Source: CAYTBN01 sp964542165
GTDB taxonomy: Bacteria > Myxococcota_A > UBA796 > UBA9615 > CAYRNR01
Assembly: GCA_964542165.1 (NCBI GenBank)
Contig: CAZITQ010000009.1
Location: 1-64,000, forward strand
Direction: 5' to 3'
DNA: 64,000 nt
The position numbers and the translations under genes were made by a program. Shown here piece by piece: positions 55,665 to 64,000 of this stretch. The notes beneath the pieces are model-generated. The model was not told the DNA's origin. It did not search any database and was given only the letters and a program-made list of their open reading frames with translations. Position 1 is the first letter of the stretch. Every line of letters starts with the position of its first letter.

Positions 55665-56509
55665 GATGTCGCCTGTCCTCGGTCGTGCAGCGTCCGCACC
55701 AGGATGCCCAGCGTGCGACTCAGTTCGCGCTCGACCGCGTTGGCGGCCTCGGTCACCTCCCCGTGGCTGAGGGTTCCATCCCCGAGTCCGGCGGCGATGT
55801 TGGTCACGAAACTCAGGCCCGTCACCCGCACGCCCATCGCATGGGCGGCGATGGCCTCCAGGACGGTGGACATCCCCACCAGGTCGACACCCTGGGCCCC
55901 GAACATCCGGATCTCGGCCGGGGTCTCGTAGCTGGGTCCCAGCAGGGTCGCGTAGACCCCCTCCCGGAGCCCCACGCCCTCCTCGTCGCAGACCTCTTTG
56001 AGCACCTTGCGCAGATCGGCGCTGTACAGATCCGAGGTGTCGATGAAGCGCTGGCCGAGGCGGTCGTCGGTGATCCCCACCATCGGGTTGGCCCCGCTGA
56101 GGTTGATGTGGTCCGTCAGCAGCACCAGATCGCCGATGGAGAGGCCGCCCCGGATGGCGCCCGCGGCGTTGGTCAGGATCAGGTTGGTGATACCGACCTT
56201 CGCCAGCGACCGCACCGCCCGCACGACCACGTGGGCGCCATGGCCCTCGTAGAGGTGCACCCGGCCCTGGAGCACGGCGATTCGTCGGCCCTCGAAGGTG
56301 CCGACCACGAGGCACCCCCGGTGCCCCGGCACGCCGGTCCTCGGGAGGTGCTCCACCTCCTCGTAGGCCACGACCTGGGTGTCCTCCAGCGCATCGGCGA
56401 AGCTCCCGAGACCACTGCCCAGGACCACGCCGACCCGGCAGTCCGCCAGGCCGGGTGCCCGCTCCAGGAGCGCGTCTGCGATCTCCACCACCATGTCGGC
56501 TTCGTTCAT
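55661..56509 (-). CDS. punA: Purine nucleoside phosphorylase (trimeric, PunA type)
   Basis: A 282-residue enzyme from the ATG at 56509, preceded by GAGGAG. Phosphate and base-binding elements of the class I (trimeric) family are present: VVLGSGLGSFAD, GRVHLYEGH, NAAGAI, LLGPSYETPAEIRMF, GMSTVLEAIAA, then SFVTNIAAG. Phosphorolysis of inosine and guanosine to base plus ribose 1-phosphate is the expected reaction. Its start overlaps the deoA stop and its stop overlaps the rnd start. Confidence 0.95.
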   Translation of the reverse strand: MNEADMVVEIADALLERAPGLADCRVGVVLGSGLGSFADALEDTQVVAYEEVEHLPRTGVPGHRGCLVVGTFEGRRIAVLQGRVHLYEGHGAHVVVRAVRSLAKVGITNLILTNAAGAIRGGLSIGDLVLLTDHINLSGANPMVGITDDRLGQRFIDTSDLYSADLRKVLKEVCDEEGVGLREGVYATLLGPSYETPAEIRMFGAQGVDLVGMSTVLEAIAAHAMGVRVTGLSFVTNIAAGLGDGTLSHGEVTEAANAVERELSRTLGILVRTLHDRGQATS

Positions 56510-57771
56510 CGGTTCTCCTCCACTCGCTCGTGGATCAGGGGGCCAGGTCCCTCGGTGCCGTCGGGATCGACGGTGAGGGCGGTGGCCATTCGGGCCTGCG
56601 CCCGCTCCAGTCCCCGTCCGTCCCGGTGCCACAGATGGGCCCAGGGTTGCCCCCGCGACACGCGCTCGCCGGGCTTGCACAGCAGCTCGACCGCCACGTC
56701 GGGATCCGGGTCTTCATCGGTTCTCGCACCCCCCAGGTCCGCCAGGGCCCGGCCCACGGTGAGGGCATCCTGGCCCACGACCAGGCCCTCCCGCGGACTG
56801 GTCACCTCCGCGATGGAGAGCCTCGGCGGCCAGACCAGCTCGTCGAGGCGGCCTCCCTGGGCGTGCACCATGCGCGCGAAGCGCTCTCGCGGCTCCCCGC
56901 CCTCGAGCACGGCGGCCAAGTCGTCGCCGTCGACCACCTCGTCCGCCAGAGCCAGGACCAGCTCCCGGGTGTCGGCGGGTCCGCCCCCCTCCAGCAGGTC
57001 CAGCGACTCCCTCACCTCGGCCGCGTGGCCGATCATCCGCCCCAGGGGACGGTCCATGGTGCTGATGACCGCCGCGGTCCGGCAACCCACCGCGGCTCCC
57101 AGATCCACCATCACCTGGGCCAGCTCACGGGCGTCGTCCAGGGTCTTCATGAACGCGCCCCGGCCCACCTTGACGTCCAGGACCAGGCGGTCGAGGCCCT
57201 CGGACAGCTTCTTGCTCATGATGCTCGGCGCGATGTGGTCCACCGTACCCACGGTGCCGGTCAGGTTCCGGCGGTCGTAGAGGACGCGGTCCGCAGGGAC
57301 CATGGTGGCGGTCTGGCCGCAGATCACGCAGCCCGCCGCGTCGATCACCTGGCGGATTCGATCGGGCGCCAGGGCCACCGTGTACCCCGGGATGGCCTCC
57401 AGCTTGTCCAGCGTGCCACCGGTGTGGCCCAGCCCGCGCCCCGAGATCATCGGCACCGCAATCCCGGCGGCTGCGACCAGCGGGGCCCAGATCAGGGACA
57501 CCTTGTCCCCGACCCCCCCGGTGGAATGTTTGTCCGCCACCGGGACGTCCAGGTGGCTCCAGTCGAGCTGGATGCCCGTGGCGATCATCTCGCGGGTGTA
57601 GGCGGCGCGCTCGGCGGTGTCGAGCCCCTGCAGGTACACGGCCATCAACCAGGCGCCGATCTGCGCCTCGCCGACCTCCCCCGCCGCGATGGCAGGGATC
57701 AACGCGGACCAGGCCTCGTCGTCGAGACGAAGCCCGTCCCGTTTATGCTCTATATATGGGGTGAGATCCAT
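56506..57771 (-). CDS. deoA: Pyrimidine/thymidine phosphorylase
   Basis: A 421-residue enzyme, normal length. It carries the type II phosphorylase signature: VADKHSTGGVGDKVSLIWAPLVAAAGIAVPMISGRGLGHTGGTLDKLEAIPGY, then KKLSEGLDRLVLDVKVGRGAFMKT. The phosphate-binding Lys/Ser and His/Arg positions look intact. It splits thymidine or other pyrimidine nucleosides with phosphate. It is first gene of deoA-punA-rnd. With ridA and the UPRT-like gene convergent to the operon, this area is devoted to nucleoside and base handling. Confidence 0.94.
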   Translation of the reverse strand: MDLTPYIEHKRDGLRLDDEAWSALIPAIAAGEVGEAQIGAWLMAVYLQGLDTAERAAYTREMIATGIQLDWSHLDVPVADKHSTGGVGDKVSLIWAPLVAAAGIAVPMISGRGLGHTGGTLDKLEAIPGYTVALAPDRIRQVIDAAGCVICGQTATMVPADRVLYDRRNLTGTVGTVDHIAPSIMSKKLSEGLDRLVLDVKVGRGAFMKTLDDARELAQVMVDLGAAVGCRTAAVISTMDRPLGRMIGHAAEVRESLDLLEGGGPADTRELVLALADEVVDGDDLAAVLEGGEPRERFARMVHAQGGRLDELVWPPRLSIAEVTSPREGLVVGQDALTVGRALADLGGARTDEDPDPDVAVELLCKPGERVSRGQPWAHLWHRDGRGLERAQARMATALTVDPDGTEGPGPLIHERVEENR

Positions 57772-57963
57772 CTTGGTCGCCGCTGCAGCTCCTACGTTGT
57801 CTTCCGCCCCGTCGAGGGGCCCACTCCCGCGCCCGCGATCCCACGTGGGTGCGCTCTAACCTACCAGGGTAGACCGGCGAAGTCGTTTTGAGTTCAAAAG
57901 AAACTTTTGCGGCGGGTCCCAGGGGGGGCGTGATAGTCTCCGCCCATCGCCCGGAGGAGACTC

Positions 57964-59883
57964 ATGCATAGTGTTTGGCGCCCATATTGGATCCCCGCGG
58001 TCGTACTGTTGGCGATGTGCCTGTGCACCGGCTGCCCCGACCCCGATGACGACGACAGCGCGGACGGCCTGTGGGAAGACCCGCCGGGCGAACTCGACGC
58101 GGCTTTCGAGGCCGACCAGGCCGAGATGTACGTGGGTCAGACCGTTCAGCTGGACGCGGGCATCAGCGTGGACGAGCACGGTATTCAGGCCTACTACGCC
58201 GACTGCGAGATCGTCGAGTTCCTGTGGGATTTCGGGGACGGGACGACCGAGACCACCGAGCTCTACTTCGTGGACCACACATACACCGAGGTGGGCGAGT
58301 TCACCGTTTCGCTGACCGTGATCACCGACGACGGCGACGAGGACGACGCCGAGGGCCTGCTGACCGTGATGCACCCCCTCCCCAACGTGGACGAGATCGA
58401 CGTCTCGGTGGACGGGGTGGCGGTGATCGGCGAGTGGGTCTCCCTGATCGGCTCCGAATTCCGCGAGGCGAACCTGCCGGAGGTGACCTTCGGGGGACCG
58501 GCGGCCACGCAGCTGGCATTCGTCGACTCCGCGGAGATCCGGGTCCGCGTCCCCCCCAAGAGCCGCTCCGGGCAGCAGGTGGTGGAGATCGACTTCCCCG
58601 AGGACGACGGGGGGGACACCGCCGAGCTCGTGTGGGTCAAGCGCTATTCGGTCTCCACGGATGCCTTCCACCACAGGGTGAACTTCCTGTCGTTCGGCGA
58701 GGGCCTGGACTACACCGCCGAGGCCCAGGACCTGATCGTGGAGAACGCCACGCTGGTCAAGATCAGCGGTGACGGCGCCACGGCCATCATCGGTGACGGC
58801 CGCTACGATCTGAACCTCTCCCCCACCCTGACCTTCGTGGACCTCACCGCGGACTTCGCGCCGGTGATCACCAACGTGACCACCGACATCGGGATCGGGC
58901 CACTGTTCGACATCGCGACCGCCGTGGACATCGCCCTGATCGGAGATGCGGCCGGGATGACGGTGGTGGATCTGTCCGATCCCTACGCGCCGTTCGCGAT
59001 CCAGCGGGTCAACTACGACCTGGGCAGCGATCTCGCTGCCACGGACCTGGAGATGACCCCCGACGGCACCCTGGGTGTGGTGCTGGGCACCTTCGACGAC
59101 TCGATCCGCTTCTACGAGGTGAGCTTCGCGGGTGCCACCCTGATCGAACACACGGTCGCGGCGGGCGCCGGGATCCAGGACGTGCAGATCACCGACGACG
59201 GGCAGTTCGCCTATGTGCTCAGCGGGGCAGGCGAGGGCGCCATCCCGCCGCTGCTCGACGTGGGCAACACCTGCGTGACCGTGGTCGACCTGGCGCTGGT
59301 GCCCCCGGGCAACCTCCTGGGCGACGGGGTCTGTGTGCCCATCGACGAGCACGCGGCGTTCCCGTTCGACCTGGCCATCGCCCCCGACACGTCCACCTAC
59401 ATCTCCAGCTTCGACGAGAACTTCACCAACCTGGCCGGGGCCTTCGAGGACATCGCCAACGATCCCCTGGACATCGACGCCTGGGTGGACCTGGCGGAGG
59501 GCTTCAGCCAGCTCAGCTTCGGCGGCATGGTGACCGTGGACGCCCTGCACACCGGTGAGGCGATCATCGGTCAGAGCTGGTTCCTGCCCTTCGGGATCCA
59601 GACCGGAGTGGATGTCCGCTACGACGAGCTTCTCTACGTGGCCAACGGCATCTACCTCGATGTGGTGATCGACATGGAGAACATCCTCGATCCCTTCCTG
59701 GCGATCACCATGTCCAACGGGGTGGTGGTGGCCAACATCGAGACCGGCGACGTGACCGACGTGATGTACGACCACGATCCTCTCGTGTACTACGAGAGCT
59801 TCCAGTTACAGTACGATTACATGCCGCTGCTGAACCTGCTCCTGCCCCCCTATTCCTTCGGAGACGTGGCGATCCAGCCCTGA
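57964..59883 (+). CDS. Lipoprotein with PKD domain and propeller-like body
   Basis: A 639-residue protein (ATG at 57964, GGAGGAG upstream). The leader IPAVVLLAMCLCTGC is followed by PDPDDDDSAD. Residues about 45-130 form a PKD domain with the diagnostic FLWDFGDGTTETTE and VGEFTVSLTVITDDGD. An IPT/TIG-like part follows (VDGVAVIGEWVSLIGSEF ... VTFGGPAATQLAFVDSAEIRVRVPP). The C-terminal two thirds look like an LVIVD-type propeller (IATAVDIALIGDAAGMTVVDLSDPYAPFAIQRV and similar repeats). No catalytic site is apparent. The layout is that of a surface or periplasmic binding protein. Confidence 0.85.
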   Translation: MHSVWRPYWIPAVVLLAMCLCTGCPDPDDDDSADGLWEDPPGELDAAFEADQAEMYVGQTVQLDAGISVDEHGIQAYYADCEIVEFLWDFGDGTTETTELYFVDHTYTEVGEFTVSLTVITDDGDEDDAEGLLTVMHPLPNVDEIDVSVDGVAVIGEWVSLIGSEFREANLPEVTFGGPAATQLAFVDSAEIRVRVPPKSRSGQQVVEIDFPEDDGGDTAELVWVKRYSVSTDAFHHRVNFLSFGEGLDYTAEAQDLIVENATLVKISGDGATAIIGDGRYDLNLSPTLTFVDLTADFAPVITNVTTDIGIGPLFDIATAVDIALIGDAAGMTVVDLSDPYAPFAIQRVNYDLGSDLAATDLEMTPDGTLGVVLGTFDDSIRFYEVSFAGATLIEHTVAAGAGIQDVQITDDGQFAYVLSGAGEGAIPPLLDVGNTCVTVVDLALVPPGNLLGDGVCVPIDEHAAFPFDLAIAPDTSTYISSFDENFTNLAGAFEDIANDPLDIDAWVDLAEGFSQLSFGGMVTVDALHTGEAIIGQSWFLPFGIQTGVDVRYDELLYVANGIYLDVVIDMENILDPFLAITMSNGVVVANIETGDVTDVMYDHDPLVYYESFQLQYDYMPLLNLLLPPYSFGDVAIQP

Positions 59884-59926
59884 CAGGTCTGACTTCCGTT
59901 CAGAGCACTATGAAATAAGTATCGAG

Positions 59927-60793
59927 TCAGTGCACGTCGACGAAGGTCGACAGGGCGCGGCTCCGCTTCACGTGGCGCAGCTTCTTGAGCGCCTTGATCT
60001 CGATCTGCCGGATGCGCTCCCGCGTCAGGTTGAAGACGTTGCCGATCTCCTCGAGGGAGTAGTGGGTGCGCTCGTCGATACCGTAGCGCATCCGGATCAC
60101 CTTCTCCTCGCGCTCGGTCAGGCTGCCGAGGGCCTCCTTGATGCTCCGGCGGAGGGCCATGGACTCCAGGTGGTCCGAGGGCAGCTCGGCGTTGGGATTG
60201 GGGATGAACTCGGCGATGGTCGCGTCCGAGTCGTCGCCCACGGTCTGGTCCAGGCTCATGGGCTCCTTGGCCAGCCGGTAGATCTCCTCCACCTTATCCA
60301 CCGGCTCCCCCAGCCACTCGGCGATCTCCTCGGACGTGGGATCCCGTCCCAGCTCCTGGCTCAACTTCTTGGCGGTCTGCTGGACCTTGTTGACGATCTC
60401 GAGCTTGTAGATCGGGATCCGGATCGTCCGGATCTGGCTCTCGATGGCCCGGATGATCGACTGACGGATCCACCACGAGGCGTAGGTGCTGAACTTGAAG
60501 CCCTTGGTGTGGTCGAACTTCTCGACCGCACGGATGAGCCCCATGTTGCCCTCCTGGATCAGGTCACCCAGGGGCATCCCACGGTAGCTGTACTGGCGGG
60601 CGATGCTGACCACCAGACGGAGGTTGGCCTTGATCAAGTCCGCCTTGGCCCGCTCGGCCTCCGCCGGGGTCCCGTCTATCATGGTGCTCGCGAGGCGCAC
60701 CTCGTCCTCCCGGCTGAGCAGGGCGATGGCACCCATGCCCTTCAGATACCGGTTGAGGACTCTCGCGCCATCCCTGTAGCGTCCTGCTGCCAT
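59927..60793 (-). CDS. Group 2 sigma-70 family factor (RpoD/RpoS-like)
   Basis: A 288-residue protein with a short region 1.2 (RVLNRYLKGMGAIALLSREDEVRLA), region 2 (ANLRLVVSIARQYSYRGMPLGDLIQEGNMGLIRAVEKFDHTKGFKFSTYASWWIRQSIIRAIESQIRTIRIP), region 3 (ELGRDPTSEEIAEWLGEPVDKVEEIYRL) and region 4 (REEKVIRMRYGIDERTHYSLEEIGNVFNLTRERIRQIEIKALKKLR). Region 1.1 is lacking, and regions 2.4 and 4.2 are close to primary sigma factors, so it should read promoters like those of RpoD. A stress or stationary-phase role is typical for this group. It is read toward the PKD lipoprotein. Confidence 0.93.
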   Translation of the reverse strand: MAAGRYRDGARVLNRYLKGMGAIALLSREDEVRLASTMIDGTPAEAERAKADLIKANLRLVVSIARQYSYRGMPLGDLIQEGNMGLIRAVEKFDHTKGFKFSTYASWWIRQSIIRAIESQIRTIRIPIYKLEIVNKVQQTAKKLSQELGRDPTSEEIAEWLGEPVDKVEEIYRLAKEPMSLDQTVGDDSDATIAEFIPNPNAELPSDHLESMALRRSIKEALGSLTEREEKVIRMRYGIDERTHYSLEEIGNVFNLTRERIRQIEIKALKKLRHVKRSRALSTFVDVH

Positions 60794-60888
60794 GTCCGAT
60801 CCTCAGCAATGCCTAAGGCCCAATTACAAGTCCTGCAACCCGCATGCCACCCGTCCTTGGGGGCCACTCCCCGCGCAGGTACCCTTCT

Positions 60889-62007
60889 CTAGCTTTGACC
60901 CCCACGGAGGGTCGTTTCTTCGATCCCGGTTCGCTCCGCCAGCCAGGTGAAGGCGTCCACGTCCGCATCCTCCACCGTCTGCATCTCCTCGACGAAGCAG
61001 CGCAGTTCTTCACCACATTGGTCGTAGACGACGCGGAACCCAGCGTCGCCGCTGTTGTACGTGCGATAGCTCAGCAGGGTGGCGTTGTTCACCTCCACCC
61101 GCTCGAAATACGTCCGTGTGCCCTCCCGGAGGAAGGGGAGCGCCTCGTACCGCCGGCGCGCATCCGCGATGATCTCGGCCTTGCGCAGCCGGACCTCCGG
61201 CCCCGGCCGGCCTTCCCGGTACAGGGCGTCCAGATCCAAGAAGAGCTCGTGCATCGCCCTGCGCACGAGCCCCCGGTCGTGGCGGGACTCCTCGGCGTAG
61301 CGGAATTCGTCCGGCGAGACCTGGCGTCGGGTCTCCATGAACGCCTCCGCACCCCGATTGCCCACGAAGCGGGCGTACGACTCGTTGAACCGCATCTGGC
61401 CGCCGAGGAAGAGCGTGGCGTGGGCGGATTCGTGGATCAGCGTGTCGGCCAGCCGGACCTCGTGCCAGTCCAGCATCCCGGGCAGGATCGGATCGTCGAA
61501 CCAGCCGAGGGTGGAGTAGGCGCCCACCCGCCGGGCGTACACGTCGTACCCCGACGAGCGCAGCCGCCGGACCTCTCGCTGGGTGTCCGCGCGACGGAAG
61601 TAGCCGATGTAGGGGATCGAACCCACGATGGGGAACCAGCGTCCGGCGGCCTGGAATCGATCCGGTTCGCAGGCCATGACGTTGTACATCCTGCGATCGA
61701 AGTCCACCGCGACCTCGGTGTAGCTCATCAACGGCGCGAGGCCGACCTCCTCGAGCGAGAACCTCCGGATCTCGTCGGCCAGCTCCAGTCGCTGCTGCCG
61801 CCTGGGGGTGAGTTCTCCGCTCGCCAGCACCTGGTCCACCGGGACCCGCCCCAGGAGCATGCTCACCTGGTAGACCGCCTGGGTGAGGACGTAATCGACG
61901 TGCAGCGAGGGCTGGCTCGCCGCGATGACGACCACGCACAGCGCGGGGAAGAGCACTCGCCATGCCCGCGCCCGCGCCGTCCTGCGTCCTCGTGTCATCT
62001 CGCCCAT
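60889..62007 (-). CDS. Predicted membrane-attached aminopeptidase (DUF2265/PF10023-type)
   Basis: About 372 residues from ATG 62007. Other possible starts are 62061 and 61998; the last has GGGAG ten bases upstream. A hydrophobic N-terminus (VLFPALCVVVIAASQPS) probably anchors or exports it. The conserved block reads VYARRVGAYSTLGWFDDPILPGML, then LADTLIHESAHATLFLGGQMRFNESYARFVGNRGAEAF, including HESAH (HExxH zinc motif) and a downstream FNES(F/Y)A block containing the third ligand Glu. This fits a predicted zinc aminopeptidase family of proteobacteria. It lies upstream of the sigma factor gene on the same strand with a 95-base gap. Confidence 0.85.
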   Translation of the reverse strand: MGEMTRGRRTARARAWRVLFPALCVVVIAASQPSLHVDYVLTQAVYQVSMLLGRVPVDQVLASGELTPRRQQRLELADEIRRFSLEEVGLAPLMSYTEVAVDFDRRMYNVMACEPDRFQAAGRWFPIVGSIPYIGYFRRADTQREVRRLRSSGYDVYARRVGAYSTLGWFDDPILPGMLDWHEVRLADTLIHESAHATLFLGGQMRFNESYARFVGNRGAEAFMETRRQVSPDEFRYAEESRHDRGLVRRAMHELFLDLDALYREGRPGPEVRLRKAEIIADARRRYEALPFLREGTRTYFERVEVNNATLLSYRTYNSGDAGFRVVYDQCGEELRCFVEEMQTVEDADVDAFTWLAERTGIEETTLRGGQS

Positions 62008-62232
62008 GCTCCCTTCGCACGGTTGAACAAGCGAAGTCGATGCCAGGTGATCGTGTCTCATGGGACCCGCCGACGCAGGCAGGTCCCGATGGGGTTATCG
62101 GTCCCCCCGCACAAACCTGTAGGTCCTCCGGGGAATGGATGCCCGTCCCCCGGCGTTTCTTGACGTGGGGGCGGGAGGGGCCGTAGCGTAGCGGCGCGCC
62201 GAAAGCGCGTATGCGAGGGATGGTCGCACATC

Positions 62233-62862
62233 GTGGACTCGTTTCTGTCGGCCTGGAGTTGGAGTAGCCCCGGCACCTGGATCGTCCTGGCGATCCTGGC
62301 GCTGAGCGTGTTCGCGCTGGCGGTGTTCCTGGAGCGCCTGTGGGCGCTGCAGCGCGCCAAGGTGATCCCCCGAGGGTTCATCATCCGGGTCAAGGATCTG
62401 GTGGCCCGGGAGGAGATCCCCGAGGCGCTGACCCTGTGCAAGACCGATGACAGCCCCATGGCCCGCGTCCTGATGGTGGGGCTGCGGTCCTTCGGTCGGC
62501 CGCGGAGTGTGGTCAAGGAGCACCTCCAGGAGATCGGTCGCTTCGAGGCCAGGGAGTTGCTCCGCTGGACCACGGCCATCGCCGTCGTCTCGCGGGTGGC
62601 TCCCCTGATGGGCCTCTTTGGCACCGTCTGGGGCATGATCGACGTGTTCGCGGCCATCGAGGAGTTCGGGGTGGGCAACGCAGGCGCGCTCGCCGGGGGG
62701 ATCGGGACCGCCCTGTACACCACCTTCGCCGGGCTGCTGGTCGCGATCCCCGCGCACCTGGCCCACGCCTACGTAGAGTCCCGTGCGGAGCGGCTGATCA
62801 TGCAGATGGAGGAGATCGGCCTCGAGATGCTGGACCTGCTCAAGGCGCCGGAGGACGAGTGA
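62233..62862 (+). CDS. exbB: MotA/TolQ/ExbB family proton-channel protein
   Basis: A 209-residue protein from a GTG. It has three membrane segments: TWIVLAILALSVFALAVFLERLWAL, WTTAIAVVSRVAPLMGLFGTVWGMIDVF and GIGTALYTTFAGLLVAIPAHLAH. The last two carry the TolQ/ExbB family signature (APLMGLFGTVWGMI and ALxTTxxGLxVAIP). It forms a pentameric channel with ExbD and harnesses proton motive force for TonB-dependent transport or envelope work. exbD starts inside its end (GTGA). No TonB is visible before the window ends. Confidence 0.93.
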   Translation: MDSFLSAWSWSSPGTWIVLAILALSVFALAVFLERLWALQRAKVIPRGFIIRVKDLVAREEIPEALTLCKTDDSPMARVLMVGLRSFGRPRSVVKEHLQEIGRFEARELLRWTTAIAVVSRVAPLMGLFGTVWGMIDVFAAIEEFGVGNAGALAGGIGTALYTTFAGLLVAIPAHLAHAYVESRAERLIMQMEEIGLEMLDLLKAPEDE

Positions 62863-63302
62863 AGTTCGGCGGCCGCCGAAAGCCATTCGACCTGCTGGAC
62901 CTCACGCCGCTGATCGACGTGGTGTTCCTGCTGTTGATCTTCTTCATGGTCTCGACCACCTTCATCCACGAGCCCGGGGGGATCAAGGTCGACCTGCCCC
63001 ATTCGGACACCCAGGAGTTCATCCGCGAGGGGGGCGAACTGGTGATCGAGATCACCGAAGGCGGCGGGTTGTACGTGGACGAGGTGCCGGTGGACGAGCA
63101 AGCCCTGCGCTCGGAGCTCAAGCGTACGGTCCGCACCGATCCGGAGACCGTGGTGATCATCAAGGCCGACAAGGCCGTGGAGCACGGCCAGGTCGTGCAG
63201 GTGATGGACTGGGCCAAGCGGGTGGGGTTGTACCGTTTGGCGGTGGCGACGGAGGGCAGCCGGCTCCGGCGTCCGCTGCTGGACGCGTCGCCGGGGCCCT
63301 GA
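62859..63302 (+). CDS. exbD: ExbD/TolR family protein
   Basis: A 147-residue protein starting at a GTG that overlaps the exbB stop. The transmembrane helix is LTPLIDVVFLLLIFFMVSTTF with the essential Asp in PLIDVVF. The periplasmic domain contains GGIKVDLPHSD, VVIIKADKAVEHGQVVQVMDWAKRVGLYRLAVAT, the usual ExbD fold. It is the partner of ExbB. Length and membrane topology are normal. Confidence 0.94.
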   Translation: MKFGGRRKPFDLLDLTPLIDVVFLLLIFFMVSTTFIHEPGGIKVDLPHSDTQEFIREGGELVIEITEGGGLYVDEVPVDEQALRSELKRTVRTDPETVVIIKADKAVEHGQVVQVMDWAKRVGLYRLAVATEGSRLRRPLLDASPGP

Positions 63303-63404
63303 CCCGGGGCGCTCGCCAGCCTCTGTCGTGTGCGCTCGCGCGTTCCTTTACGAGTGGACGTTCCCCGGATAAACTTGCGGAGCCGAGTCGAGAAAAACGC
63401 TGCG

Positions 63405-63800
63405 ATGTCGCTAGGTTCCACTCAGACGAGCTCCAACGGACCGGCCGTCGGGCCGTGGATGTGGCAGCTCGCCCGCACCCTGCTGCCCATCGCGGGCCTG
63501 GCGGTGGTGTTCTGCATCGCGTTCTTCGGCGAGCAGGGGCTGATGGCGAACCATGAACTGCGGCTGCAGATGGCGGATCTGAACGACGAGATCGAGGCGC
63601 TACGTTCGAGTAACGCGGCGTTGCAAGAGCAGGTGCGGGAGCTGAGTGACGACCCGGGGGTGATCGAGGACACGATCCGCGAGGAGATGTACATGGTCCG
63701 GGGGGACCAGGACGAGATCGTGTTCGCCTTCCCCGAGAACTCCCCTCCCCCGCCCGGAGAGCCCGGGGCCGGGAACGGCGCGGGGCCGGGAGCGCGTTGA
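63405..63800 (+). CDS. ftsB: FtsB/DivIC-like septum formation protein
   Basis: A 131-residue protein from the ATG at 63405; an upstream ATG at 63330 would add 25 poorly matching residues. It is a bitopic membrane protein: a short cytoplasmic head, one helix (LLPIAGLAVVFCIAFFG), then a leucine-zipper-like coiled coil (NHELRLQMADLNDEIEALRSSNAALQEQVRELSDDPG) and a short end with IEDTIREEMYMVRGDQDEIVFAFPE. This is the FtsB pattern, with the conserved Arg-Glu-E near the end of the helix. FtsB joins FtsL and FtsQ in the divisome. The Pro/Gly tail is lineage-specific. Confidence 0.88.
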   Translation: MSLGSTQTSSNGPAVGPWMWQLARTLLPIAGLAVVFCIAFFGEQGLMANHELRLQMADLNDEIEALRSSNAALQEQVRELSDDPGVIEDTIREEMYMVRGDQDEIVFAFPENSPPPPGEPGAGNGAGPGAR

Positions 63801-64000
63801 CCGCGAGGCTACCCCTCAGCGTACAGCATCTGGTCCCCTCCCTCGTGGGACCGCTGTGCACCGCAGCGCTCTTCGCCGCAGTCACCGGCGGGCAGTTTGC
63901 GATCTACGCCAGCGAGCCCCCCGTGCTGGCCCCCTACTCGCTGATCCTCCTCCTCCCGCCCGTCATCCGCGCGGTGTGGTCCATCGCCGCCGGCCGGCCC
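63797..64000 (+). CDS. Membrane protein, start only (truncated by window end)
   Basis: A TTG at 63797 overlaps the ftsB stop (TTGA) and has GGGAG upstream. The 68 visible codons remain open to the window edge. They include hydrophobic stretches (SLVGPLCTAALFAAVTGG and YSLILLLPPVIRAVWSIAA), consistent with the start of a polytopic membrane protein. Nothing identifies the family. Coupling with ftsB suggests a cell-envelope role. Confidence 0.5.
   Translation, partial: MTARLPLSVQHLVPSLVGPLCTAALFAAVTGGQFAIYASEPPVLAPYSLILLLPPVIRAVWSIAAGRP

Overview
This 64 kb window is GC-rich (roughly 70 % by eye) and densely coded. No gene-free stretch exceeds about 230 bases. The gene content points to an uncultivated Myxococcota or other deltaproteobacterial lineage, at moderate confidence. 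The clues are a giant Ser/Thr kinase with NTPase and WD40 modules, a PknK-like kinase, an FHA protein, a DUF2760/Hsp70/Hsp70 chaperone operon, and many lipoproteins with Asp tracts directly after the lipobox cysteine. The replicon looks chromosomal: rnpB, a group 2 sigma factor, hflKC, rnd, punA, deoA, exbBD and ftsB are present. No phage, plasmid, CRISPR, tRNA or rRNA locus is visible.

Layout. 1-5.9 kb: a truncated MopE-repeat secreted protein, two divergent alkaline-phosphatase-superfamily (sulfatase-fold) proteins, an arylsulfotransferase-like lipoprotein and a GNAT enzyme. 6-9.6 kb: a lamin-tail-domain lipoprotein with a 15-bp coding minisatellite, a propeller-like lipoprotein and a secreted START-like protein. 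9.7-26 kb: signalling and lipid region. A 1,753-residue kinase/STAND/WD40 protein and an FHA protein lie beside a tightly coupled operon encoding acyl-CoA dehydrogenase, cNMP-binding/patatin, KASIII-like, acyltransferase, SDR and CMD-like proteins. A PknK-like kinase with an unusual N-lobe insertion follows. 26-38.9 kb: a methyltransferase, an FG-GAP/ASPIC lipoprotein, the Hsp70 operon, an Asp-tract lipoprotein, an ABC-2 exporter and long-form urocanate hydratase. 39-43.8 kb: an operon of HMG-CoA-synthase-like/DUF35 fusion, SCP2-type thiolase and iron alcohol dehydrogenase. 43.8-50.7 kb: O-antigen-ligase-like protein, a MITE-like element, hflKC, M18 aminopeptidase, an SRPBCC protein, a zinc-ribbon coiled-coil protein and rnpB. 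50.8-60 kb: two envelope proteins, a UPRT-like protein and ridA, facing a deoA-punA-rnd operon, then a PKD/propeller lipoprotein. 60-64 kb: sigma factor, predicted aminopeptidase, exbBD, ftsB and a truncated membrane protein.

The most interesting stretch is 15.9-22.1 kb. Six reading units are joined by start/stop overlaps and encode acyl-chain chemistry. The KASIII lacks the usual Asn of its catalytic triad and the SDR lacks the catalytic Tyr, so the pathway does not match a fatty-acid or Ole hydrocarbon cluster that I recognise. It lies between a kinase and FHA protein on one side and a second kinase on the other.

Data quality. Three long genes (cNMP/patatin, PknK-like kinase, Hsp70) each break into two frames exactly at a G or C homopolymer. 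All three need the same -1 correction, so I treat each pair as one gene unless read data show otherwise.
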